This document shows, piece after piece, positions 11,713 through 25,216 of a stretch of DNA of 64,000 bases. The position numbers were made by a program, and so were the translations under genes. The stretch is from NCBI GenBank assembly GCA_003342895.1, contig PTFA01000301.1:620001-684000 (forward strand), written 5' to 3'. The notes under the pieces are model-generated. The model was not told the origin of the DNA. It saw nothing but the letters and a program-made list of their open reading frames with translations, and searched no databases. The stretch comes from Casuarius casuarius. Lineage: Eukaryota > Chordata > Aves > Casuariiformes > Casuariidae. Numbering within the stretch: the stretch's first letter is position 1; each line of letters opens with the position of its first letter.

Positions 11713-14700
11713 TCTACTGCTTACTCTCTTAATAAACTGTGATGGTTAAGGAAGAAGGGGCACCTTGGATATTTTGATTTCCTAGACAGATCTGAAAGTG
11801 TGTATCCATGGCAGTGGGTGGGATAGATTCAGGGCCAGCCAATTAATAAGAGGCCACTGAAGCCTTTTATTCATATAATTATGTGTAGGTATATAGATAT
11901 AGTGTATATTTACATACACACTTATACATATGCACCCACAGAAGAACATCCAGGAGCGCTATGTCAGAGAGAAAACCAAATGAACTTTAACACATCCACA
12001 AGAACAATTTCTGTTCTCGCAGCCCCATCACATTCATACAATCAATAAGAGTTGATTTTGGATCACCGAGTATTGAAAGTGATCCATGTATGCCTTAAGG
12101 AATGTATCACTGAAGAATGGTAGACTGCTTGTGACATAAGCCAATAACTGGTCCTCTCGAGAGAAAATGCTGTAGAGAACAAATGTCATTTCTCTGCAGG
12201 GAGTAAATGAGCAAAACTCTGTTCACTGGGACTCTCTTTTTCTTCCACACTGAGGAATTCAGTTCACTGGAAACACTCTCCTTCCACATTACATACGCGC
12301 CAGTGAAAGTAGAAGAGTTGTCTTACTACTTCTGCCTTAAGGACGGAATAACCTTAAAGTTATTCTTCATGAAGTTATGCCTTAAAAGATCTTTTAAAAA
12401 GTGGAAAAAAATCAAATATGACAAGAAACAGTACCATTTACATAGTATCAATGAATAAAATACTCAACAATGAGTTTGCAGGCATTATACAAATCAAACT
12501 CTTTTCAGTCACATAATGTGCTACAAAACAAACAGATCCATGGGAAGGTTTTTTTTCAAATGCTAGGCTCCTTCCTTCATCAGTAGAGGCTAATCAGTAG
12601 AGAGTACCATCCTCTTTCTGTTGGCTATTGACAAAACCTAAGATGAAAACCGGCCTTTGTGACTACTACCACATATGCTGAAACAGCAAGCTATATGTTC
12701 TGTGCTTACATTTAGCATAAAATACAGGGAGTTAAAGTGATCTGTTATGTTGTCAGTTACACACCGGCCTTAGCTAAGTTGTGCAGCTCAAATACAAAAA
12801 GAAAGTTGCTGCAACATCAGGGAATTTATAAATTGGTAAAGCAGAAGGGGCAGGGGGATTAAGCTAAGACCATTAGAAGCAACTGATATCCTTCTTCAAA
12901 AGTATAACTCAACATTTCATTAAACAGGCAGGTAATTCTACTTTTCATTTGTTTGAATATAATTTGCCAGAAACTATCCTGTGACAGCCACTGTCAGCCA
13001 AACTACTGCTGTTTTGTTGGTCTCAGTGTAATGATTTGTGTTTGGTAGGATAAGAGTCTTTAATTTGTAAAAACATCATAAATTGCTAAAAATGTATTAT
13101 ACTATCATTTGGATTGTAAGTAAATGCAGTAATTTGCTTTTGTATCACTTCTGGCTTTTTTTTAATGCCTTACCTTACTGTATAACTAGTTACCCTAAAA
13201 TAAATTAAAAAAATAACCTTCTAAAAATAATATTATTAATGTATTCCTTGTATTCCGCTGTTATCTTCTGTCCTTTTAGTTCCAGGTTTTCACTTGTAAT
13301 GGCCTATAGCTCTTCTGTAGGCTTCCTGGAGGAGAATTTGCGCCAGCTTGCTGAATAACCTCAGTAATGTTCAGTCACTCAGAACCTCTCCATCTGTGTG
13401 TCCATCCATCCAGAGAACCAGATGCTCTGAACAAACGCCTTATCCACCTTGCGTGATGTATCAATATCTGAAATATGTTGCTACCACAACTACAGTTTGC
13501 AACCCTACAAAGCCAGCAACTGACCTACCTGGAGCTCTCAGCTGTTTAGTCACCTGGTCAGGTATAGCATTTTCTTTACGAGTCAGACTTCCTACCACTA
13601 GAGCTATGTGCATACTGTTTTTAATATGATTCTTTTTACCAAGGATGATGAAATCACTAACAGGAGGTATTGTAATTAAAACTAAAAGAAAGCAGCCATT
13701 TCACTGAGGAAGAAGAGAAGTTCAGAGAATATGCATATTTCATCAGAACGAAAAACTAAGGTTTCCGTGTATCATTATTGATATACTTCTTCCACTGATA
13801 GGCATTTAGACAGCTCAGTTGTTTTATTATTGAAAATTAAATAATGAGATAATTATAAAAACTTCCTTTTTAAACACAGCTACATTCCACAAATACAGGT
13901 AGCAGAAATATTTTTGCCAAGAGGTTGATGATTAAGTGTGAATTTGCTTCAGTGGAGATGATGAAATGTCCTGGACTTTTTGTTACACATCTGTGCAGTT
14001 CTTTTTTTTATTCAGCAAGGAGATTTATGCACAGGATCTGAATCATTCTGACAGCAGCAGCTAAACACTTTGCAAAATATTTGGTTAAAAACCTCAAATT
14101 TCCCTTAAAATACCTTAGAAGAAAGTCTCCTAATTTTTTTTTTTTTAAGTATGCATTATATGTAACAGCTTTTGTGAAGAACTTAATTATGTTTGATTAT
14201 CATAAATCACTGCAACTTTTCTCTGGTATACCCACTTGACTGAGCCAGTTCTTCTGATGACAAGCTTCAGCCCAGCTTAGCAAAGGATATTTTTAAAGTC
14301 AGGTTCTTAGGAACAAGAGAAAGACATATATGAATTTCAAGGCTCTACTAAAGTACAAAGTTAGCAGGCAAATAACATTTCTGGTTTACATCTAGCAGAT
14401 AGAAACTCCCCACCATATTACATTTCAAAGCATTACAAAAGGGATCATTACAGAATACAGTTAAGAGAGTACTGTGATTAATCCTGCATTAAGCATCTTC
14501 AATCCAACTATAACTAAAGTACTAAGAATGCTGTAGGATCAGACTTACAGTGACTATCACTGAAGAGTGAAGACTTACTGAACCTCTGTGTTTTCTTTTA
14601 TCCAGGTATTTGATTGATAACTCCTCATATAGTGAAGTGCTTTAGTAAGTATGGCAAATCTAGTTTTTAATGGAAAATAGTAAAAATATAATTACAAGCC

Positions 14701-16990
14701 ACATAACCCAATGAACTGTTTTAATGAATAACATTTGCAAAAAGGTGTCTAAGCATTTTAGGAGCTTAATTTTTAGTTTTTAAGATAAATATTCCATGAC
14801 TTAAGCACTTATAACAGTGAAACTTCTGCCTTGGGCAGGTATTCACTGCTGGAACATCTGTGGCAGCTGAAGTTACTGCTTCCCAACTGTTTGTTACCAT
14901 TATTACTTTGGCAAAGGTTGCCAGCCCCACAGAATGTGATGTTGCTCAACCAGCAGAATGGGTCATGCAAACATGCCCTCATCTGTTTCAGTATAAAGTT
15001 AGCCACATTAACTTAAATCCAACTGTTCATGCATTTTGCTGAATCAAAAGAAAGAACAGAAATTCTGGCTACAAATTAAATGCTCGGTGTTATGTACATT
15101 TTTTACAAAATGGTAAAAAGCAGATACAAGGTCTTTACGACTTTTAAACTCATCTAGATGTTTGTCTGCACCCACTATTCTGAAACAGCTTTAAAATGTT
15201 GGTATTATCAATCTTTAAGTGATTTGCCTAAGTTAGATCTTTGTTGCCAGGAATTTACAGCTGCTGCAGTGAAAAATCAATAGCAAAACTCTACAAGACT
15301 CCTATGGCAGCAGAAAAAGCATCAAGAAAAGTGGCTGTGACACTATACATCACTATTCTGCAGGTACTTTTAATTCTTTTATGTTGTGTTGATGTAAATT
15401 GATACAGGAAATCTAATAAAAACATTCAAGCGGAAAATCTGCAATTCTGTCAGGAGCTTATCCCATGTCTTTGTTTGACCCTTCCTTAAAGTTCACATCT
15501 AGACGTTACCCCGGCAGTGTTTGGTATTCAGAAGTGAGGAGCAGCCCAAGTCTGAATGTTCTGGACTGGATTCTCTGGTCTATTAAAACCCTTTGTCCCC
15601 AATAAGCAACGCAAAGGGGACATGTAGAAGTGGGCATGTAAGAATTCTAACCATACATTATGTACAGCTGGCAAATTATCTTTGCTATCCACTTCACAAT
15701 GATGGGATAAACTGACAGAGAAGCCACGTCAGCAATATAGCATGAGCAAAACTGAGCAACGGTCAGGAACGGGAAAAAGTTAGAGCTGTACTGTGCCCAG
15801 TCCTTGCCATCTGGAAGCCTTTGGCCAGAGGCACAAGATTTGACCCCAGCAACTGTAGCCTGCATCGGGACTAGATGTCTTTGCGTCATGAAACTGCACC
15901 CAATTTCTTACAGCCACAGTCTCCAATTATAGTCTGAATTGCATAAATACAGCATTAAAATTATGTGAAGGGAAAAACCGTTCAGAGAATATCCTTGATA
16001 AAGCAGCAGAATGACCTGTGTGTCAATCAGGCCTCAAGAGAGATGTTTTTTATGCAGGGCAGTTTAAGCCTTACAGTTGGACTCATTTATAAATGCAACC
16101 CTGACATATAATATTCAATAAAAGCTGCGTTTTTATATCTAATTTTCATCTTTCAGCTGAGACATTAGCATTCCTTATTCAATGTTCTTCTCTCTCAAGC
16201 ATTACCTCAGATTAATTGTCACTGTATAAAATAAGTTGCTGGGTGCACGATGGTAACCATGGTAGCCTTCATACTGTCTTCACAATGCATACGTAATTCA
16301 GTCTTCAGGAAAACATAATTAGTGTGTAGCATAATATATTCTCTCTAAACACATCACCATGGTATGCAATACATAAAATCAAAGCAAGCGATGCCTATAA
16401 ACAACCTCCACTGAACTAGGGTACCATTACTGAACAGTTACATAACAAATGAATATACTATTAAGTAGTTTTGCTGCAGCATCCTTGACTTGCATAACTT
16501 CTTGCTTCTTCTATAACTGTATGTTTTCTTTATGACCAAAAGGTGGCAGTGTTCCACTTATTATCAACTGGGTTTAAAAAGTCAGCAAAACTGTACTCAA
16601 ACAGGGATAGTCACATTTCTTCTGCCAAGCCAGAAATCTATGTATCATTAACTATTGTGCTTACTACGTCCCAATATTTGGGTGATGACACCTTCAGTTA
16701 AAGTGACACAATAGAGTTCAAGTAATAACCTAATAAGATGTTCTAAAGAAGCATTCACATATATCTTCTTATGAGGAAAATTTAAAAGATAAATGCAGAT
16801 AAATTTTTTTATTTAAAAATAAATTATGTTCTCCAAAAGCTTCTTTTACTCATCACATATAATCTAGGCCTTATTCAAGGTATTTCTGACTGATTTTTAT
16901 GTGGAGAATGAACTTCAGCATTTGACTCTGGTTTTATATGGCTCCTGTGAAGGGTAGGAGATTTATACAAGACAATCACTGCTATGCTAC
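11713..16990. other. AT-rich non-coding DNA
   Basis: No gene or known repeat recognised. At 14618-14634 lies TAACTCCTCATATAGTG, a weak third match to the 24-base pair near 1.1 and 1.7 kb. Overlapping forward and reverse frames at 14809-15042 shadow one another and none is convincing. Confidence 0.6.
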
Positions 16991-17068
16991 GAGTGAAAGT
17001 TTCACTCATCTAGCTGCCCAGAAGATGCTGTCAAGCATCTCGAGCATTCGAGATTTTCATAGATGCTC
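16991..17068. repeat. cluster of overlapping palindromes
   Basis: Three perfect small hairpins lie in 64 bases: GAGTGAAA/TTTCACTC (16991-17007, one-base centre), GATGCT/AGCATC (17024-17039, four-base loop) and ATCTCGA/TCGAGAT (17037-17054, loop GCAT). The last two share bases 17037-17039 and so exclude each other. AGATGCT recurs directly at 17023-17029 and 17061-17067, and a further arm, GAGCAT/ATGCTC (17042-17047 with 17063-17068), competes with them. No element or gene can be named. Confidence 0.85.
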
Positions 17069-20000
17069 GTTTCAAGAATTGTAACTTAGATGAGGTAACT
17101 TGCACAAGTCATTTGAAGATTTGCCAGTCATGAATATTGCAGTCATCCCAAATATCTGTCAATAAAATCTTAATACCACACCCATATGGATTCTGTCAGT
17201 ACACGTAAAAGAAAGAAACAGTGTGCAGCTTTTTTTCTTCTTGTTAGTGTATTAACAGCAGTTATATTATGTATTTTAATGGAACAAGTTAGGAATAATC
17301 TGCTACCCTAGTGCTGGACCCACTCCAGTGATTGCCAAACGCAGGATGTCCCACACCCAAACATTCAGTTGCTAAAACATTCCAAAAGCTCATTTCTCCA
17401 TAAGATGCCAAATGAGAAATTTAAATGACAAAAGAAAATGTGTTTCTCCTAGTGTTTCCTAGGGAGATGATTGCTTTTTGCTATCAGCAGTAAATTTGGA
17501 ACTCTTAAAATACTTTGTATGACTACTTATGTAATTCTGGATGGCTGACTGCTTGCTATGGAGTTGCAGCAAAAGCTGATAGCTAAAGAAAAAAGACAGG
17601 AAAGACAGGAAGATAGTCTATATAAGAGACGTTCTTACAAATATACTGAAGTAATTGTCAGGTTTCTAACACAGAAAATGGTTCTCTCTGATACCAGATC
17701 TGGCATCGTGATTATTCTGCCAAGGCTGAGGAGAAATAATTCAAGTAAGAGATTTAGAGGAAAAAGGAAGGAAGAAATTGTCAACTGCTGCCAGCTAATA
17801 TGTGGTAAATGAATATTAGCTGCAAAAAACAAGATGAGAGCTGCTTCTCAACAAAAGAGGAATAACAAGAGTAAGAGGATGTCCAAATGTGTACAGGATA
17901 GTCAGTACATAGCAGACAAAGGTCATTTAATCCTTCATGTAGATACATATTGATCTTTAGTTTAGTGATATACTAGAAATTCTGCACTGACCTTTCCACC
18001 CAAACACTGCAATACCAGGTGACAGCCTCATATCCCAGTCTGCTGAGATAACAGATGCAGATCTCCATTTCAGGTATGTATGGCAAAAGGTAGCATTACA
18101 ATCATAAAATTCCAGTCATACATATGCTGACAATCCATATCACTCCAATTCCACACATTTTGTCATTTGGACATGTGGGGGCTGGAAGGAAACAGCATCT
18201 GTTTCAAGTGAAAGCACTGTATAACAATTTTTCAGGTAACAATGTAATTGATTTCAGTCAAACAGAATCACAAAAAATGCCCTCATTTAATACTGTAAGG
18301 CTTAAGTAGACATATTACACTTTTTGATATGGCCATTATAAAACTAATTCAGGTAAAAAGTAGGGAGAATTGGTATGAGACTGGCATTTTAATTTGGAAA
18401 AGCCTTACTAAGTCGCTAGTTCAGGAGAAGCTATTTTTTAGCTGCATGTAGGTGATAACAAACAACTATTTCATGCAATTACCTCAGCAGTTATTTATCA
18501 CCAAATGAATGTGATATGAAACTAACTTTTCATTTTCTTAAGAACATGCACTGTTTTACTTGCTGTTTCCTCATGTAGTCCCAGTCATGTCATCAAAAAT
18601 AAAAAAGTAACCTCAGTTTTAAATTAGTTTCAAAAACCATTGTGCTCACTGGATGTGGACCTGTTCATTTATGACCTGCTATCCTAGGACATTGGAGAAA
18701 AGTGTGCTACTGACCCCAAACAAAAAAGAAAAAATAAATCCATCAGTCTTAGGTAATAGAATTTGGAAACGGAAAGATCACCAACATTATTTGCCACATA
18801 TTATATGCTCCGTTTATATTATATGAACTCAGCTTTGCTTTATGTAAAATGCCCAGGCAATGCTGTTTGTGACCACAAAACATTTTGGATCACCTCTATT
18901 AAAAATGGTATGCTGAGTCCTCAGTATAAGAGCTTTTAAAACCTGTCATAGGGAAAGTATGTATAGCATAGAGGGGGGAAAAAAATGGGTGACTGAATCA
19001 CATGAATTAGGTCATGTTGGTTATCCAGGAGCAGCTAGTACTAAATGTCTCCGGGAAATCATAGAGGCATATAAATAATACAAATAAAAGTAACAGTTAT
19101 AAAGTCCTATCATCATCCTAAATAATGCAGTTTAAGACTCAATATAGTGAAGTACTGAAATATTTCAAATGCCATTCAGCTGTTGAAAACAGATTTAAAT
19201 TTACATATTCCTTAACTTTCTAACATTAGAAATCCTATTAATATTTACTCATTAAGATTATTTAATATTTGTGAAATTACCTGACTATCATCTAGTTACT
19301 GGACATTCAGAATACTTCAAAATGATAAAGTTGTCCTTTTCAGAGATATCTTCCTCAACTACAAATATACCAAATATTTAACAGTACCATGGATATCTAC
19401 TTATGCTGAACAAAATATATAGATGTATACACTTGCTAGAAAGTAATGCCCCTCCCAAAGTCTCTGTTTTTTGGTACTGAATAAATATAGTACGATTAAT
19501 TAGAGAACAGTTTTATAAGTATTGCAGAAATATCTCAAGAAAATCCATGGCCATGAAGTTGAAGAACCTAAGAAGTTTAGAGAGTAAAGAGATAGAGTTT
19601 CTTCTACTGAAGTGCAGCGGAAAGACAAAACCATCAGCATTATTTAAACAAAGGAGAAGCTACAGATGTCACCAAAACCAGAATTTCACACCAGAGATCT
19701 TATATAGAAGTTTTTCTATTCTTTCTACTTTAAATATCAAGATTCAGAAACAGTATTGTGTAGCCAGAAGTTTCAGATGCAATTCCAACATGCAATATAA
19801 TGCAAGACAGCTACAGAAACTAACTCAGAAGCAGGCAATGCAGTTAAAATATCCTAATGATTTGCAAACCAGCAAGGTTTTATCAACCAATTCAGATCAC
19901 CTCCAATATTTTTTTTTTATATACAGTATGGTGGTTTGTTTTTTTTAACACAACAAATGAAAAACACAGACAGCAGTGTTATGCAGCATACTCAAGTTGT

Positions 20001-21324
20001 GCCTTCTCTCTTACTATGCTTGAAAACAATCATGCAGACTTACAGATAATTTTGAAAGTGTTCAAAGCACTTTTAATAGCAGGAATTATTTTCCTTGCTT
20101 TGAGAGTGATGACATTATTATCATAATTAAATACCTGCATATCACAGTAATTCCCCTAGTCTGCAAATAGAAATAGAGTGTTATGCTAGGTACTATACAA
20201 ACATGTTATATAGTCGATCCTTTGTCCCAAGAGCTGGAACTAAATACATAAATAAATCAATGTATAGCACGGATACAAGTTCAAGTCCCAAAATTTGTAT
20301 TTAAAATAAATGGCAAACCTTATGGTAATCTATATTCAGAGTTTTAACCTCTTTCATAAGGATGAAGATCACGTGAAATTTTCAGTCAACTTTCATTCTA
20401 AGACTCGTTTCTTAGGCTTATTTTCATTTCACATTTTTTGTTAAGCAAGATGCCATTACAGAAAGCTCAGCATAAATAAAGTATCATATATAAGAGTTGC
20501 ATACAAAATGGACACTCAGGGAGACAAGTAGTGGCTTATGCTACATGAAAAATAAGGCCTCCACTAGGGAAATAGCTAGTGGCAGTAACAGCCCAAGTGA
20601 CAACAGGCAAAAGACATGGTAAAAAGCCTACCACTAAGGGGAATATTTACAAACTTTGACATCCATTACTACTGACTTGTTTTTACTAAATCACACTGTA
20701 GAATATGTGCCTTGTCTCCGACCATCTTCTAATTAGTATCAACAACATTATGTCAGTAGGTGCATATTCTGTGATATCAAATTATACTCCTTTACAAATC
20801 TATTTAAGCATGCCAGTTGGATCTATTTTAAAATAAGTATATTTAAGCTATATTGTAAAATGCAGTAATGATTAACTGCTACACCACTGAGAAATAAATA
20901 GGCATTCAGGAGCCAAGTCTTTTCTTTAAACAACCTTGGTTTACAAATACTGTCATTTTTCACTGGAGCTATGAGTTGTCATTCAGGGTAAGCTGTCATT
21001 TCACTAACACACTGCAACATGAGCTCCAGAGTAATTTTGCAGATTAAGAAGCAAAATCTTCATGTCCTGTTTGAATGCGTGGAAAAATTGTAAGGCAAAT
21101 TTGTGAGTGTTTGGTTAATCTAGTAATGTAGCTTGTCTTCTGAGGCATTTCTGTGGGAACTGCAAACCCAGAAGTTTGCATTACCTCAACTGATTTTTCT
21201 CAGATACTGTCCATGTTATTGCTATTTATTCAGAAAAGAGGTTTCCATGTGTAATTCACAGCCCTTACTAAGAGTTTGCTTTCCTTTAAGAAGCTCTTAA
21301 TCACTTACATGTTTACTGCAAGTT
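17069..21324. other. AT-rich non-coding DNA
   Basis: No gene, known repeat or RNA recognised. The longest frame (133 codons, 19547-19948) is Lys/Gln/Ser-rich and runs into a T-tract, which is typical of chance frames in AT-rich sequence. Confidence 0.6.
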
Positions 21325-21407
21325 CATAGGTGTCAGTTTCTGGAAAGGAGAGTGGAAAGACCGAGTCAGACGCAGCAGTGCAGTGCTGTCCTGGAAACTG
21401 ACACATG
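21325..21407 (+). other. imperfect hairpin of pre-miRNA size
   Basis: An 11-bp perfect stem, GTGTCAGTTTC (21330-21340) with GGAAACTGACAC (21394-21404 plus the preceding bases), extends outward by CAT/ATG after a two-base bulge. Inward it continues through wobble pairs and single mismatches for roughly ten more positions (21341-21350 with 21384-21393). The fold is about 83 bases, with a small inner helix CAGCA/TGCTG. Size and bulge pattern resemble an animal microRNA precursor, but I do not recognise either arm as a known microRNA. The reverse strand could fold the same way. Confidence 0.3.
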
Positions 21408-24400
21408 CAGGAACACAATAAAAAAGCCATAGGAATTACAAATAGAAAACAAAAATGCTATAAATAGCTATTTGTGGTTTTTTTCCCCCTCTTTCCCTGA
21501 AGGTTCCAGAAGGTTTGTCAAAACCAACATTTTTGTCAAAACCAAATACTATGCAAATCTGCCAAATGTACAAATTTACTTGAAGTTTACTGAATCTTGA
21601 GTGAAAACAAACTAAGTAGAGATTGGACACCTGACTTTTCTGCTAAGGTAACAGTCTTTATATAGATTCCCTGGTTTATGTAGAGAAGGCCCAGAAAACA
21701 TCAGAGAGTAAGTGGAAAGAAGCTTATCCCACAGCACTACGAGTTAGAAGCTAGGGATTATTCTCTCTTGCTCTCTCCCCCTCTCTTCTTTTTCATTCAC
21801 AATGGAATTCTCCTTGGGAACAGATTTATTTTGTACTTACAGTGTCTAATAACAGGCATTATGCATTTATTTGCCTCTATCCTGACACAGTAACATGTTT
21901 TCCTACTTAACTCTTTCTGACATAAAAATGCATCCACCATGACATTCCTTAATATTGCAACAAACTTGTAGCCACCTAGGCAATGGAGGATTTCATGCCT
22001 ATCACTAATGCACACTCCAGTTAATTTAAACTCAACCATACTACCAGTGGATAGAAGTCATTACAACATCATTGCTATCAATCAACAGCATAAAACCTAT
22101 AAAACATAAAATACTCAATGCCAAGATTGGCAGACGTTTTACTTTTAGGGACAACTATTTAAAGTAGTCTTTAAGAAGAATTTGTCCTTTTCTTTCCCAT
22201 TAGTATATTGATATTTCTCAGACACTATCATAGCTCCATTTGCATCTAGGATCAGTTGTTGTGATCCAAACAGTGGCTGAAATAGTTTTGGAAATGATAG
22301 GAATGAAAACTTGAACGAGAATTCCTTTATTCCCAAGAAGGCATATACTTGAGTTCAAGTCCATCAAAAAGAAAGTACAGATTCTACTATCAAAATGCTA
22401 CCACTTTATCAGTCTCTCTCTGTACAGGATACAGCAAAGCATTAAAAAAAACCCAAAAAACAAAAAACCACAACTTATCCCCATAAAACTATTCCTACCC
22501 ACATCTGTCTTCTGCTTATATTACCACTGTGCTTCTGTTGCTTTGTTACACCTTGCAGTTTTTCCCATCACATATCTCTTCATACAGATTACAAATGATG
22601 GATAAAGAAGGATGATTTCCTTAAGAAAACTTCTCAGCCAGTATTAAGCTCAACAAAGTACATGCATTCCTAGGCAGATTTGACTTGGGGGGGTGGGGGA
22701 AGAATAATTGCCTTGCCTACAATTCTTATTTCCTCTTAAGCTCAAAGAAGCCTCATTCTAAACAAACTTTCAGTTATATTTTTTACTGACTAGTTCTTTT
22801 CAAAAGTAAATCCCACATGTAGTTATAAATGTTTCACTTGTTTCTTGCAAAAGATTTCTAAGCATAAAAAAATTAAACTTCATCTCTGCCGGTTATTTTT
22901 TCTTCTCCCTATGCACCAAGATGGAGTTCAAAAATTCAGAGTATTTAATCAATACCCAGACAACTTCCCATGCAAAGTGGCTGTTAATTCACTGAGGTTC
23001 CCATGAATTTCTCTTTATATATCCAAACCACGTGTTTACCGATCAGTGCAGGGAACCTGGTGGACTGTGTTTCAGGTTTAAGGTAAGCAGACAAACAAAA
23101 GACCAACACCGCCCTCCCTGCCCCGACATTGAACCATTTTGGCAAGGTAGCACAGACAAGTTAACTTAAAAATCAGATTTTACAGATTGCAGTGCTGCAC
23201 ATGAGAGAGCAGAACTCAATCTCATGCAGCAGAGACCCACCTGCTACAATGATGTCTCATGAATCATCAGTAGAATTGTCTGTGGTTCTGTAGGCAGTGC
23301 TCCGTATAGTAAGAGTGTTTACCTCAGGGTATGAATGAAAACAAAAAAAAAAAAAAAAAAAAAAAGATAAGGTTATGAGCATTTCATTTATCTGAAATTC
23401 AAAAAGATATAATAGATAATTTGTACAGATTTGATCTAGCTTAATATGAAAGAATAATGCTAGAAAAGGCAAGATAAAAATAAAAATTGAGATAGAAATT
23501 GAGGAAAGTAGAAAGGGATCTAAGGTATCAAGACCTTACTGGAAGCAGAAAACCTGGAAAAAGATGGTCCCTTAGAAAACAGGGAAGAAAAACAACAACG
23601 AATGACACTAAAACAAAACTCTATGTATGTAATGTCTTAGAAATTAGGAAAAATCTAACCGTTAAAAAAAAAAGTATTAAAAATACTGAAGTACTGAAAC
23701 AAAATATTTAGGAAAGAACAAATATTTTATCAGAAATGGTTTAGTTGTTCATTTCTTATGGAAGGAGAATAAATTTGATGACCACTGAAAGGCTTATTTC
23801 GAGCCTATTTTTCTATGACCTGAAGTTACTATATCACAACAATTAGGAATGGAAAGAAAGTTTAATTATATTAAAAATTCAAAGCTTATTTCTCTCTTAT
23901 TTAGGCAAATCCCTTAGTTGTTCAGAAGGCTTCAAAGTATTTCTCCTTGCTTATTCAGGCTTGTTACCTATTCTGTAAGTTTTTATAACCTTGTGAAATA
24001 TAAAGAAGCAAACTGGATAATAGCTTTTTAGGTTTTCTCTCAAAATCCTTCCCAAACAGTAGCTTGATCTCTTTAAACTCTTGCCTGAGTATAACATTCC
24101 CTGCATACATTGACTTCATGGGTAATGATGAATGCCTTCCAATAATAAAGAAAAATAACAGCAAGGTATTTATTTTTCATTTCTCTTGAGCTATGAGTCA
24201 TGCTTTTAAGATAAGAATTACTTCATGAATGATTAACCTATCATATACCTCAGAGAGACAGAAGACATAAAATTTGAGTTTGTTTATTCTGCACTTTCAT
24301 TGCCAAAATAGTAGGATGACTTCCTTTTTGCAATTTCATGCTGATTACATTCTTCATGAATATAAAAATCTTAATCGGAGGACTACCCTAAATTTTCCCC

Positions 24401-25175
24401 AAAACTTAAGCGAAAGAGCAATATATTAGCATATTCTTTCAATAAGAGAATGAAATAAAATACAGCAAGAAAATAAGCTGGGAGAAGAATGTCTCCAGTA
24501 TTTTTCAGAAGAAACACTCCTTATACAGTATTTTTGTACCTATCACAAATTCACCAATACACATAATGTGCGCAAGCAATGGGAAACCTAATCTCATTCC
24601 TCTTTGATTTTGTGAGATTATTTTGTGCTTACTGGACTAGCTGAAATGAGCATACAGTCTTTTTTTGTTTGCTTCACAAGTGAATGCTTATATTTCCCTT
24701 GGCTTTCTCTGTGACAGAGTGTACAATCAAGCTCAAGCTGTGGACAGCACTTTTTTTTGCTGTACTGCAATCATTACCAGGAACAATACTGGCAGTCAGA
24801 TACAGCAATACAATCCAGTAGTGTATCTCTTAGCTAAGCCTATCTATGAATTTGTATTAGATACAATTCACCGATAAAACCTGATATTCAAAGAAAGACC
24901 ATTTGGATGAGTTCTTCATCTACATTTAAAACATAGCAAAAAGAGACCCATGAGACCATTTAAAATAAAAGAGGAGCATTCAGAGATTGGGAACATCTCA
25001 ACATTGGGGAGATTCACAATTCAATTTTCGAATTCAATGACTTACCAACCTAAAGCCACATTTTTTGAAAAAAAAATACATTTTAGAGTCACATAAAACT
25101 TCTGAGATACAGTGTAATGAATAGAGAACTACCCTGAAATCCATACTACTCAGATTTTATACAGACTGCACTCAA
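21408..25175. other. AT-rich non-coding DNA with an A23 tract
   Basis: No gene recognised. C-runs at 23109-23124 (2, 3, 3 and 4 C) form a borderline two-tetrad quadruplex pattern on the reverse strand. Short G-runs occur near 22687-22699. Otherwise I see nothing. Confidence 0.6.
23343..23365. repeat. A23 tract
   Basis: An uninterrupted run of 23 A after GAATGAAAAC. It encodes the phenylalanine run in an otherwise meaningless reverse frame at 23257-23472. No poly(A) signal or recognisable retrocopy body stands directly upstream. Confidence 0.97.
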
Positions 25176-25216
25176 AAATGAGTTAGTATATCACTTGTAC
25201 TAAAACTAACTCATTT
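25176..25216. repeat. perfect 12-bp inverted repeat, 17-base spacer
   Basis: AAATGAGTTAGT (25176-25187) pairs exactly with ACTAACTCATTT (25205-25216). A second small stem, TTTAGT/ACTAAA around TACCG, overlaps the right arm, so alternative foldings are possible. Confidence 0.85.

Noticed and set aside
14809..15042. Three overlapping frames on both strands
   Set aside because: They are mutual shadows of one short stop-poor stretch. No family or codon pattern favours any of them.
19547..19948. 133-codon forward frame
   Set aside because: Composition is Lys/Gln/Ser/Phe-heavy as expected of random AT-rich DNA, and it ends in a T-tract. No family or splice context.
23257..23472. Reverse frame with a long phenylalanine run
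   Set aside because: The run is the translation of the A23 tract on the opposite strand.
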